DNA from: Paralvinella palmiformis
Lineage: Eukaryota; Annelida; Polychaeta; Terebellida; Alvinellidae
Length of the DNA stretch: 64,000 nucleotides
Direction of reading: 5' to 3'
NCBI GenBank assembly: GCA_025642065.1
Contig: JAODUP010000448.1
Span: 129,501 to 193,500, forward strand
The notes below the pieces were generated by a model that was not told the origin of the DNA, made no database searches, and saw nothing but the letters and a program-made list of their open reading frames with translations. Positions within the stretch are counted from its first letter, which is position 1. The number at the start of each line of letters is the position of its first letter. Positions 49,985-63,630 of this stretch are shown piece by piece. Position numbers and translations under genes: made by a program.

Positions 49985-52900
49985 CACGTTCAAAGAAAAA
50001 ACATTGCTTGCTTACATCAGCGAGATCTTTTGATAGCTCAACCTGGTATTTAGGATGATCATCATTTTCATTGTCATCATAACCCATTTCATTGTCGGAC
50101 TTGATGAGGGGTCCAGCCGTTATCTTCTCTGCTTCAGGATCAGATTTTGGCATCATCCTCTCATAGAACAACATGTATGCACTGTTTGTCTGCGATTATG
50201 AACATTGATCAGGTATAAACACACCGTGCAAGTTCATAAAAACCACACCACATAAAACCATCAAATATTACTCTGTCAGAATCAAGTAGCAGACTTTCAC
50301 AAAATAAGCTAAACCATCAGTGAAGATGTCACTTTATAGCCTTTTAATTTATATTTTCTGCTGCGGGCCAAATCTATAAAGTGTTTCTGATTGAGTGTTT
50401 TTCTTGTGTTTCAGACCTGGCTACATGTAAGTTATATCACTGAGGGTTTACTTCATAGAGAAATGAGATAATCCAGATCAGAGAGATCAAAACAACCCAC
50501 AGACACGGGTGATGTTTGGATTTGAACCCATGATTGGGAAGTCAGCAGCAAAGCAATCTACAAACTGCCATGATTTATTTTACTTGTTATATGGAGACTT
50601 CCAAAAACCAAATTACCTTTTCAAAAGAGAAGTCCATGAATTTTTCAGTCACTGTGTCATAACTCTTCCGCTGAAATGAATAAAATAACTACTGAAATCA
50701 GCAAACCAACTACCGTTTTTGTTATGTTCAAATAATTCTAACATCTGAGCAATCAACAAAAAGCAAAAAAGGTCAGGTTAGAGCTACAGAATGATGTTGA
50801 ACATGTAAATAATTTACGTACTTTAACTTTTTACATGTTCTATTCTTGTAAACATATACATTATATTATGATGACATTAATCACGGATGATTTAGTTATC
50901 ACTTTGAACATCTTATCAACTCAAAACAAAAAAACAAATGATATTCATCAGATACTATAATATACAAATTCTAATATAATGTACATATGATCCAACTGAA
51001 CATCTATGACATCACCAGACCATCAAAAGATGGACAATTTAACCAGCAAAATTGAATAAAACTAAAATGTTAACCTTTCAGCTCAAATTTAACTTGGTCT
51101 AGGTTAAAATATATGCCACTCCATTTGAAGAACAATCACCCACAAGTAATGTAACAGTTCTGTCCAGAATGATACATCCCCGGTGTATACATCCCCACCA
51201 TATTTGGTGATAATCTTCTCAAATGAAGTACTACATTTTGCATGCACAGATAATAAATATATTCTACTGTCCGTCAAAGTCCTGGGATGTACTGGAACTA
51301 TCATCTATCTCAATGCAAACTCTTTTCACTTGTCATTCTAACATCCCTGTATGACATACGTGTGTCACTTGAACTTGAACAAAGATCACTAACAGGTGCT
51401 AGCCCTTAATTGTAAACTGCCAGAATGGTGACACAGCCATTTTGTTGCTCTTTAGAATTTACACAAACATGATCCTTGAATAAAATTGCTGTACCATGTC
51501 TAACCCACTCATTACCAATTAGTGACAGGTCCATCATTAGTAGTATATTGGGCCAAAATTAAAGGGCAGCATCCAAAATTAATGGGCAGTGGCTAAACTA
51601 AGGCCTTTACAGAGTAAACATTCCATGCTTAAAGAATGTCCAAAATCACCTTACAGATCTATGTTGAGTATTTCAAATTCTCATTAAAGATCTTGTATAT
51701 GTTTATTTCTCAGACAGGGAAACAGTCCTAACGTATATTAGATTCCAACCAATTCTGTCATCTATGGCAAATACCTATTTTATCTAAATCAATTAGAGGC
51801 ATATTTTGTAAATAATTCTTTAGAGGTATGGACACAACTTTATGTTCATGACTCTAATTTGTAGTGACAAAATTGGTTAAGAGCATCTTTATTAAGTAGC
51901 CAGTTCAATATTGTGTAATAAAGAGAGCAAACTACAGCATTTTTAATGCACAATATTTTCAACTAAGACTAGAATTTGAGGGTATTCCCTCTGAGATGAC
52001 CACAAATATAATCTAAATAATACACGAAGTGGTCTTATATATAAGCATATATGTTAAAGCTATATTCCTATAGTCCAAAGGTAATGAGACGAAGTGAAAG
52101 ACGAAACAACCTTCAGAGGCGCCCGCCAGCTACAGCGGATTATAATATCACACGAACCACACACATTGTTATTATTAATACATCATTATAATATTATTAA
52201 GCAGATTGGTTGGCTAGTTACCGTCATCTCGCCGCCAAAACACTCATATGCAATTTGTGCTGGATCAAAGGGTTTCACTTCAGCATCATTAAACAAGAAC
52301 CTGCAAAAACAAGAAAAATATCAGTATGAAACAACCACTGAAGAGAAATAACAAAAAAAAAATTAGATTTTCCTCGTGATTTCTTGCAAATATGCAACAT
52401 TCTATAGGCACTGCACTGCTAATTGATTAAGCCATGAATACTACTCTTCACAAAAGACACACAATAGTGCAACATATCTGATACACTGTTATTTAGAATT
52501 ACCATATTTACTCTCTATATTCAAGCCCTCTTTATTTTTGTCTACAGTCTGCCCCTTCAAAAATAATTACTAAAATGCCTTCTATGTTCTGGAACGTGGC
52601 CATAATGTGGTAACTGATTTCAATCTTAAAATCTGGGTTGTAAGGTTTATAATACTGGTCAGTAAGTGTCAGTTTGGATTTATACCTTATTATCATGTGT
52701 AAGCTTTTAGACAGAATATTGTCTAGCCATCTAAATGGAACTCCAAGAATAAATCTGGATGGTTGAAACTTTGATTAGGATGGGTGACAGATGTTTTAGT
52801 TTAAGGCTAACTTTAGCCATACTGGACGTATTTTCTGACTTTCAATTCAACAACACAAACAGATATCAACTCAAGATTACTATTAGATGCTGTCTAAAAC

Positions 52901-55900
52901 ATCCATATTTGTTTCAGTGAGTAACTCTGAAACTTATGCTCAACTTTGTAGTTCTGCCTAAAAAATCCCCAAGTTCGATTGCGACAACTTCGTTTATGGA
53001 CAAAAGTCTGGTAAGGAGATCCAGCAAGTGCATGCCAAAGTATGACACATACACACACACACACACACACAAAATTTAGACGGAAGAAACAGAACCTCCC
53101 AAAACTTGCCAGTTATGCAAATCTAGCTGACACATTATGATAACATTTCAATCAAATGACCTGAACACCGAAGAAAAGGCCATAAATATTTTTGGTTTGT
53201 CTTACACACAATAAGACACTGGTGACCTTCCGTGATTTAAAAAAACTTCACTGAACAATTGATTTACGATTTACCATTTATCCTGATCGAGCTCATTTCG
53301 GTGAAGTCTGTCCCTAATAAAACTGTAGTAGTGGCCCCCATCGGCTGTACCTGTGTGAACTGTTACACCAATCAACTCATAATGATACTGCTGATCTTCC
53401 TCACTCTCCGTTTCATCATCATCTGAACAATCTGTATGGTCGGCTATCAAAAATGAAAAAATAAAAAATAAACACATGACAAATATCACAACGACATCAG
53501 GTTCTAAACACAATTAATTGTCACCAGATACGTCAACGGGATTTAAAATCTTCAAGAGATGATATTCAACTAAGGTCATCGACAAACCCATTCCCCAAAG
53601 TGTGGCCTACTACATTATAAGCTCAGGGGGCCATGTAATCTGAGATGAGAATTGTTGCTGTTATATGGCCATTTCTACTCAGAAGATAGTCTAAATGAGG
53701 CATGATCCTAGTTAAAAATGGGGGCACTTAGAATGTTATCACAGTCTACCAAACCAACTGACAGTCTACACCTCTCTCACCTTGAAGTCTATCCCTGCCT
53801 ATGAGGTTCTTTTCCATGTAGGGAGACATATCGAGTTGTAATGGAAACGAGAAATGTGTATTCACTTTCTCCTTCATCATTGTCACCATGTTGAAGGTGT
53901 AACGCATCGTGTTAAAGCACAAGATCTTCGGTAATCTCTTGAAGCATGCCCTAAGAATGAACAGATATCTTAATGAGAAATCAGTAAAATGGTGAGTGAG
54001 TGAGTAAAATAAAGTCTTAATTAGCCTCAACACCAGTTATAATTCGGATACAACCTCAGGGTTTCATCACACAATCTGCAACACAGCGCACTACAAACTG
54101 TGCTATGCAAGCAAATGATCATTATACAATATCAACATACATATTGAGAAGTATTAACATTAGACAACTAGAAAATATCTTTATAACAATTTATCAAAAG
54201 TTAGCAACTGATTCAAGACTGAAAACTGAATGGGACTAATTCTATGACACGAATGAAATATTATGCACATCTAATCTCTTTGAAACAACACCTGATACAC
54301 AGGATAAATATAGGCCAGGGTCGTCATTAGAGACATCCTGCGTTGATAAGTACCTTTTCTCTGCTCTGACCTTCTTCTGACACTTGGAGCAAGTGTACAT
54401 ATTGTCACCTTCAAGCATGTCCTTCACCGTTACTTCATCTAATGAATCCTACACAAAGGTTTGACAAATAACATTAGAACATCTGTTATATCAACAGCTA
54501 TACAGATTAAACCAATGAATGGTAAACAGTGAGATCACATACATTGTAGACTAATGTTATGAAATATTTAAACCTATTTCAGGCATGTTGGAGTCAATGA
54601 AACATATTTCACGTTTATAAATATGTCACATTATGACATATAGTTAATTATGGAATTGACGAAATGTTTGCTATTTATTTAGAAAAAAGATATGTAAACC
54701 TTACCCCAATGAAAACTTTTACATTAAAGATAAAAACATTGTTAAGTTTTAATTTAGAGTAAAAAATGAAAACCAAAATACATTATTAAGATTTAATTTA
54801 GAGTCAAAAATGAAAACCAATAAAATGATGTAAAATTAAAATGATACTTACGTAAAGATTTTTCATGTCAGCGACTTGACATCTGATGGTGTAGAACTCT
54901 TCCTTGTTCCTACTAACATGCGGACAGTCCTGAAAGTGTATTGTATAACAGATTACCCATACAAATGATCAGCATACAAGTACATGCTTACAAAGTAGTA
55001 CCAATTTATGACCACCACAAGACAATCAGGAACAACAAACTCACCAAAGACACTACGTTATTGGTGATCACTCCCCCAAATAAATTCTTGACTAGCTTTC
55101 TCTGAAAACAAAACAAAAAGACACCAATCAGATCGATGCCGTTTGCTGAAACCATTTCCATCGTGCCAATATTTCACGGAGAGTAAGAACAGAATGTTAA
55201 TGGCAACAATTACTTTGTGATGCAGGCAATATCCATAAAATTCAGATTTACTCTACATAACGTGATCTAAGTAAAGATTTCTTGAATAAAAATGGAGTAT
55301 AAAGTTGTCTTATACTAAGAAAAAAAAAACACCTTTTTCTCGTTGTGTTCACATTCTATCATTTCAGTGAACAGCCATCATCTAACTATATGTTTTCTGA
55401 TCTCAAAGCTTTATAAGCATGTATGTTAAAGTATATACCAGTACCACTGGCCAAGTTTCAGGAAATTAGAGTCTTGTTTTATAGATAGAGGTTCGCTAAA
55501 TACGTCATAATATAGGATGATAATTAAAAATATGCGACACAAGACGAACTAACTAACCAGATCTGGGCCCATCTCTTCCAGTTTGCTAATGAGATCAGTG
55601 AAGAACTCGGTCATATCCTTCTGTTCACCAGTGTTTAGTGGTTGGTGATCCATTGTATATACCTTGCAGAAGCTTCTTGGATTATATGCCTTGCGTTCAC
55701 TCTCCTGGAATATCATCGAGTGAACATATATTATCTATGCTAGGCCACTGTTTCATCATAAATGATCAGGATGACTGAACACACATTGAAATATCTGGGT
55801 ACGATTATAAGAATTGATGAAATAAGAGATAAAAGTGTACTATTTAGCTACCAAACTGTTGCTCAAACTTACCAACAAATATGCAAACATTTTCTTCAAT

Positions 55901-56011
55901 TCAGTTAATGTGTTCTCATGTCTGTTATCTTTACTACACTGTATGAAAAAATTATAAACATCAAGAGCCAGTTCATATTTAAATGTTTTATTAAATACAA
56001 CCCGAGATTAT

Positions 56012-56050
<39 letters not shown>

Positions 56051-56839
56051 CTCAAAGAGTTTCAATTCAAATTTTTTAAATTTTTACTATAACGAACTTG
56101 AAGAGCAATAAGGGCAAGAATTGCTGAAACAGTAGTTTGTAAGCATTAGCATTTTCAAAAATTGTGTCATCTAAATAGAATATATCATAATATTAATACC
56201 CCACAAAAACTAATATAATGCCCAAAATTAGCATTCGTTTTAGAACGACCACCACACTAAGTTGCTAATATCCATTTCTCTAAAAAGAAAACACAGCTAT
56301 AATACCATTTCTACCTTGGCCTCAAGAACTGATTTCCTTGCCTCTGGAATCATGTATAGATGTTGCATGCAAGTTGCCATATAGCAAGTGGCACCAAGAT
56401 TGGTAAGACCTACATAACCACACTCAGAACGCTCTTCTTCATGAGGCCACTGATCCCAGGAGTATGCCGAGTGTGTATCTGAAAAAAGCCACCATAACAG
56501 TATTTATTTGATGTTTATATTCTAATATTTACACCTGTAAATAATCTATCTTGCGATGTCCAATAATTACACCTTACACGGAGGAACCTGATGGGAAATA
56601 ATAATGGCCGACTTCCAAATTGAACTAAATATTTAGGTATCCTACATATCTTTTAACTAAATGTTTCTTTCATAATCCCCATCAAGTTTCCTCATCAAAA
56701 TTTACTTCTGGCTGTTCATCTCTTGCAACAGAAATTTCTGGGCATATCATATATATGGACATTACAGACACCAGATAGTGTTAATTATACAAGATAACAG
56801 CATGTAGCTCAGAGCATCTCATTGTGACCAGTACAACAT

Positions 56840-56878
<39 letters not shown>

Positions 56879-59252
56879 ACAGACACACTCTCTCTCCGAT
56901 CTTCAGGGAAAAGGGGTGAAATCAATCTAGTTGTTCAATCAAATGGGTTAGGATAGGTTCCACTTTTTAAGGTAGAGAAACGTCCCTACCTCTGTGATGT
57001 TGTCTAAGTACATTCTGATGTAACAAAGTGTAGTTCTCTATGCTGCCTTTAACCATCTCCACGAGTAGGTCGTAAGCGGCTGACCTTGTGGTGTGTGACT
57101 TACACTTGGGCAGATATCTCTTCTCGGGACAGGGCAATGCAAACAGACAGTTAAAGATCTCCATCAGAAACACCTGGATGTGAAAACGAAGGGGAAAAAC
57201 ACCAATTAGACAACAAGTGAAATGGAACAGAAACACAAAATAATCAGATTTCATCAGGTTACATCATGGAAATTTTGACATGTTTTGACACCATGTTTGT
57301 AATTCTCAAACATGGCAGCTCAGCTGTAAAAGTGATGGACCAGGAATTAGAACATCCTCAGATCAAATCCACTAACTGGCTTTTCATATGTACCCTGGAT
57401 GACTCGAACACAAATGAGAACCCGATGTTGGATAATTGGATAGTAGCTATAACAAAGAGCTCCTTGGAGGTGACATAACAGGGTCAAAGTGAAAACAAGT
57501 AGTCCTTTACCCCCAAACAAATCTGCAACATGACTTTGAGAAGTTTTTTAATATGACATGGACACTCCTTGAATAGGGTAGTTAATAAATACAAATTAAC
57601 TAAATACACTCAATCAGTTTCAACATTTCATTGCCATTTCATGTTAATTACAAAGTTGCACCACTAACTGGTTTGGTGACACAGGAACATAATACATCCT
57701 GTGTGGCAAAACATAATGTATGTAGACCATATGTGATGTACTGAAGGAATCAACAATATAGCCCAGTGTTTACATGATTTACTTAAATGACTGAATTTCA
57801 TCTTATTGTGCTGCATACATAATGAATAAAAACTCTTCATTAAATCACTATGACTAAAGAACTATTCACAGGTGTGAAAGGATAGTAAATAATGCCTGAA
57901 ATACAAGAGAGAGTATTGACTTGTATTCAGCGGCAAATATGTCCTGCTGAAGTAGATAAAACATCAAATAACTCATAAATAAACCATAATACAGAGGTGG
58001 AATGTCAGACAGCACGGATGTTAAGAGAAAGTCACACTCACTCGACCCTCTGTAGAATCTTTGAAGGGTGGATTCAGCTTCATGATGGCAGTGGACAGCA
58101 TAAGTAATCCGTGGAGACCATCATCCTCTTTGACGTTAGGTCTTCGCTCCAGATACGGTCTGTCCACTATACACTGCGCAACGTGCGTAATGAGCGAGTT
58201 GATGTCCAGCAAAGAGTTTTCCTGTTGTAAAGACGAATTAACATGAATCACAAATGACAAAATAAACTTGTACAAGAAAAACAGAAATGGCCAATGAAAA
58301 ACAAAACCAAAACCTTTATATTTAGGGTTAATCATCAAAACCTCATTATCATCTCGGGAGAACTGAAGCCATACAATAAATCACCTGAACATCACGAACT
58401 GAAACATTTGTCAAGTTACACTACTAGGTCATCCACCCCATTGATGGGTGGAAGTGTTCGGGTTTTCCATTAGGAAAATATTTAAAAGGTAAGTGTCTTT
58501 AATGGCACTTATTGTCATGCTGAGCTGATATTCATTTAGGTTACTGAATTAAACTGATGCTATGATAAGGAAACTATATCTTGTACGGCTAAAACTATCT
58601 TTGAGCAAAAGCAACCAGCATCCATACTTCCAAACCTAACCCTGGCTGGCTAAAAAAGGAAGCAAAATAAATATTTACGGTTATTACTTATCTGTGATTA
58701 CTGTTAGGCCAGTTCCCAATAAATATGATATTTGTAACTGTACCTGTTTCCAAGTTTTTGCTGCTTCAGCTCTGTCCAAAGATTCCATCAACCGACAAAC
58801 AAGCCAGAAATAATCTCTACATCCCGGCCCATAAGGTTCCTTATCTTCCTGTACCTAAATGAAAATTAATGTGTCACATAATTAAGAAAAAATAAGCCAC
58901 ATAGTATATCCTAAGACAATAATGAATATGGAAACCTTTTTAGCATTTATTTCATCATAATGAATGTCATCACATCAATGACTACCAGCAGAAAACTGAC
59001 TTTGTGTTATAACATACCTGTTTTCTGGGAGGCTTTAAACTGAGCGCATCATCTAAACTGTGGAGGAGATGAGCTAGTACTGGTAACAAGTAACTGTGAC
59101 CAGTAACACCATCTTCTGAATGTCCTAGGCACAACCGATATAGACCTTGTGATGCTTCCTGACGAACAGGAGGCTGAGTGAGAATGGAAAAATATAGAAC
59201 CAGTGAGACATTTTTGCTGTTCCAATTATTAAGCACACACAAACACATACAT

Positions 59253-59333
<81 letters not shown>

Positions 59334-62300
59334 GTTACCTCTGGTGCTTCCAGCATCAGTCGTTTTAACCACTGAGTGAAGTTTTCACTCTGACATATCA
59401 TAGGATGAGCTTCTTCTGCAGTAAATGCCAGTGACACCAGAAATGACATAGCATGCTGCATCACTGGAATTTACAAAACATTTACAATGTAAAACAAGAA
59501 TAAATAAACAAGACGTGTGTTCCAGTAGAACATACTCTAAAATTAAAGCGGATTGTTTATGAAGTAGGAAGGATCGATGTAATATGAAAAAAGACTAAAA
59601 CATTCACGATTAAAATAAAACTTCATAGTCACATATCAGTGAGCACAAGGCTGGTGTTGTAAACTCATACTATCTACAGCAATGGGACAGTTAACAAAAA
59701 CTTTATATCAATACCTTCCACCCTTCCCCAGGATGCCGAGGGCCATCTGGAGAAATCTTCGCTCGGCATGGCCGCTTCGTATAATATAGTCATCAGTATC
59801 TGTACAACTGACGGTATGTCCAGGTTTGAGAGTACATTCTGCTTAGATTTAAAAAAATAAACATCACACAAGACTTACATCAATAAGAAATATTAATACT
59901 GCTTTTACAAAACATAAACCATAAAAAATCATTTTTTAAATAAAAGTTCAAAGGTTATGGTGTTGTGGCAAAATGCAATGTAACAGCATCCCCAGTAGAA
60001 ATGATCTGTATGATTTTAACATGTGCTCAAAAGTTTTGTTCGTTTATTCTTCTAAACTTATTTCACTGTTACCGTTACCAAATCAGAATACTTTAATTAC
60101 AGATATTTTCGTGTGTTCTTAATTTCGTGAATTCCCACCCATTAGCCAATTCGCTGAGCTTTATATTCACGTATGATCAAACTTAGTTCATGAACCACAC
60201 ACACACACAAAACTTATAATCGTGCATCATATTTAAAATAAGATTACCGTGAAAATATATGTAATGACAGTAGTTTTTCTCTGTATTTGGGACTTCAAAA
60301 ATTAGTCTTTATATAACATGGAGGAAACTGAAAATTTTCATACTCTACAATGTGAAGCACCAGAAATATTGATGCCAACAGGATATATTCATTTGATAGG
60401 ATACAAAAACGTCTGCTGTCATACCTGAGCTAGCTTCGGGATGATGATCTCTTGACTCTTTTGTTTTTTTATTCTCTTCCGTGGACTTGGCTCCTCTGAC
60501 TCCTGACCTTCGTCATTAGAACTGTCCAAATCGTTGTGGCCAACTGCAAACTGACTAATTAGTCTCAGCAAACAAGCGAGACACTCCTGCAGCCACTGAA
60601 AGACAGCAAACCAGGCAACATCAGCAACACACAATCAGTCACTGATCTAATAACACTAGGGCAAACAGCATTGTCAGTAGATGATAGCATTGCACTGTTT
60701 TACACAGTACAAGAATATATGACAAAAACGTAAAGATTTTAGGAAAGCAAATTCTCGATGTACGTTACACTAAAACTGTATCTATATGTAAATTCATATC
60801 AACACAAGACAAAACAAATTGTACAATTATTAATTTTATTCATGTATGTTCATAATTTGTATTCTAAGTAAATGAAAGCAAGTTGTGCAGACCCCACAAT
60901 GCTACGGCATCAGGGAATGCAATGGTACAGTGCTTCGAGTGAGCCAGTCCTTCTGAGCCTTGGCACTGGTCATGCCTCAGGCATTACAGACTAGGGGAAC
61001 TCCAGCAAATACAGTGGAATCCAAACCCTTATGTGGAGGTTTAGAGTGATGTATGCTACAACTCTGCTATTATTATTATTATTATTATTATTACAGAATG
61101 AGTATAACAAAGATAATATTGATGATTATTAACCACATTTACAACATCATGTGACTCGGTATCAATTACCTCATTCCAGTGGTCACCCTCTTTAATCTGT
61201 AGTCCTCCTCGCAGGAATATGTTGAACAAGTGGATGAGTCCACCACATGATATAAACTGGAGAACAACAGAATAAAACATTATAAATTAGTGTTACAGTA
61301 AGAGGTTTTGTTCAGAAATAATTTGGGCACACACACACACACACAGAGAGAGTGAGACCAAGATATGAGAGAGACAAAAAAAAGGGAAGCAGGTATGAAA
61401 TATGAATTAACACACACCATTATGTTATACAAATATCACTGTTTGTTAAATAATTGCATGTTTGTGTTGCAATATAAAATTTTACTTCTTTTAATCAAAA
61501 TGTTAAGTATTATAATCATGCAGGAGTATAGGAATTTTACCCATGGAAAAGTTTCATACAAACTACAACTGCAAAAACATCATCATTATATAGCCCTGCA
61601 ACACATCAATTGTAATACTGGCTACACAACTTTGATTCTAAGGCAATTAATTACGGAACGTATTTTATTGACACTCTTATTATAGCCACCGTTCAGCTTA
61701 TTTTACTTACACTAGGCTAGACACTAAGACTTAGACTAGTCCTAATCGTGAAGAAATATTGATTGCAAATTCATTGAAAAGATATGGAGTGCAGATATTC
61801 CTTTTATTACGTGCACGATAACAGCACATGTATGTGGGTACCAGATACCAAACCCGGTTTGGGGTAAATAATTTGGCCTGATTTTAACGGCGTATATACT
61901 GGACTGGACTGAATTTATTCCCCGCATCCACACGACTTGTTACAATATACCAACACGTTATAACTCAATACTGATGTGGCATCTTCCCAATGGCCTATTA
62001 GGGTCTGTTGCAATGTTCCAAAATAAAACACAGTGTTGTCATTTTTGGCAAAGAAAATTCAAACCAAGCAGTTTCATGACCTTGGTGCTTATTTTACAAA
62101 ACATACTCTCTCACCATTGCTGATACACATGAAAGGTCTGAACAATACTGGGTGATTTGTCAGTATTACACACAGGACAATTTATTAATGAACCTGTTGT
62201 GGTTAGAATTCCTGTACTACAATACTATTCATATTAGAGCTGAGAATGAACCAGTAATTTATCTTTGATTCGTATAACAAGTGTATACATTTAAACCTCT

Positions 62301-63056
62301 CCCTGTGATCAACCATCCTGAGATCGCCTGGACTCAAAAACCACCAAAAACTGGACCATATATTGTCATCAGAAGAAAAACTTATAAAGAAACCTGTGTT
62401 TTGAGATTTCTTGTATTCTGCATTAAGCAACCACCCATTTTAGACCTTCAGTTCATAACACCCGTCTTAAATCACCACAGGCACTTCATATATGCCACAT
62501 TTTTCTGCACAATTCAGTGACTGAGTACTCTGTTCAGCCTCAACATTTGTTACACCTGGAATATATGGCCATGATGTCTTCACCATTGAATATTTTAATT
62601 TGACAATAATTGGCTAATCACTGATCAGTAATATAAGTCCTTGTTACTGATCAATCAAAACATAAATAAAAGGTTAATCAAAAAATATATTTTCCTAATC
62701 ATAAAAGAATTAATTAATTAATTAGTTAATGGACGTTCTGGATGTATTAGTGTTGACTTCCTCTGGTTATTCAGTGTCATTTTTTTGAGATAACTATTTA
62801 CCAGTTGATCACAGAAATTTTGTCCCCGTTTTAAAGCAACCTTTGTAAGCTAAATGGACTAAGCAGACTCCAAAGATAACGAGGTAACTTGATAAATGAA
62901 ATGACCTTCAGGTACAGCTAGCCAGGGGCTTGAATCATGGTGCTAGAGGTCTGTGGCCAACTGCAGTAGCAGTTAAGCCATAGAGACGTGGTCAGTTTCT
63001 TTGAGAAATTGTGTAAAAGTTTTCCAGAACAAATACTTGATATTCGTTATCTTTAG

Positions 63057-63095
<39 letters not shown>

Positions 63096-63587
63096 TCAAA
63101 ATGTTGGCAAATGTTATGTGTAAAATATTGTCACCGAGGCAAAATGTTGGCTTATAAAACTGTCATTAAGGTGGACTTATTTATCAAAGGTTTTATACAA
63201 TGTGGTTTTTCGAATGGACACTTGTAATATGAAAACTGATAAGAGAAAGACCTTCAAAGGACAAAAAGAAGTTGATACGTTACTCACAAACAAAAATGTC
63301 TTAAAGGCCCCCCCCCCCCCCATTTGTGCGATAACCACCTGAATTGGTCCCAGGAATGGTTGCTTAAGACAGGTTTCAGCATACTATACTGTTGGGCATA
63401 TACTAACAGCCATTTTCCTCAACATACTCTAAAATACAGATATTTAGGTTTGACAGTGCATCCAAATAGTTTGGTACAAGTGTATAAAATTGTTAAAGAA
63501 TAAACGATGCCAATTCAAGTATTTGCAAAACCACTGTTCCTATTACAACATACTATGTCAAAAAATATCTATACTTATATTTATTGT

Positions 63588-63630
<43 letters not shown>

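Larger units (their letters stand above)
50016..57173 (-). other. USP34: USP34 exon map part 2: catalytic USP domain
   Basis: Exons: 56990-57173, 56315-56478, 55873-55938, 55558-55704, 55045-55101, 54852-54929, 54354-54448, 53781-53950, 53275-53443, 52222-52300, 50617-50670, 50016-50189. The first ends KSHTTRSAAYDLLVEMVKGS, the conserved lead-in. 56315-56478 holds the Cys box (GLTNLGATCYMATC) with its oxyanion Asn. 54354-54448 has the finger motif YTCSKCQKKVRAEKR. 53781-53950 has FNTMRYTFNMVTMMKEKVNT, nearly identical to human. 53275-53443 has the His box after an acidic insert (SDDDETESEED), and 52222-52300 has the Asp box. The domain closes with NSAYMLFYERM in 50016-50189. All residues expected for catalysis are present. 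Confidence 0.94.

Noticed and set aside
57266..57478. 70-codon plus-strand frame, and a possible degenerate SINE
   Set aside because: Lies in a USP34 intron. The B-box-like AGATCAAATCC alone is too weak to call a SINE.
60895..61035. Possible extra USP34 exon or repeat
   Set aside because: No frame with matching phase between the exons 61170-61256 and 60425-60595, which already join perfectly in phase.
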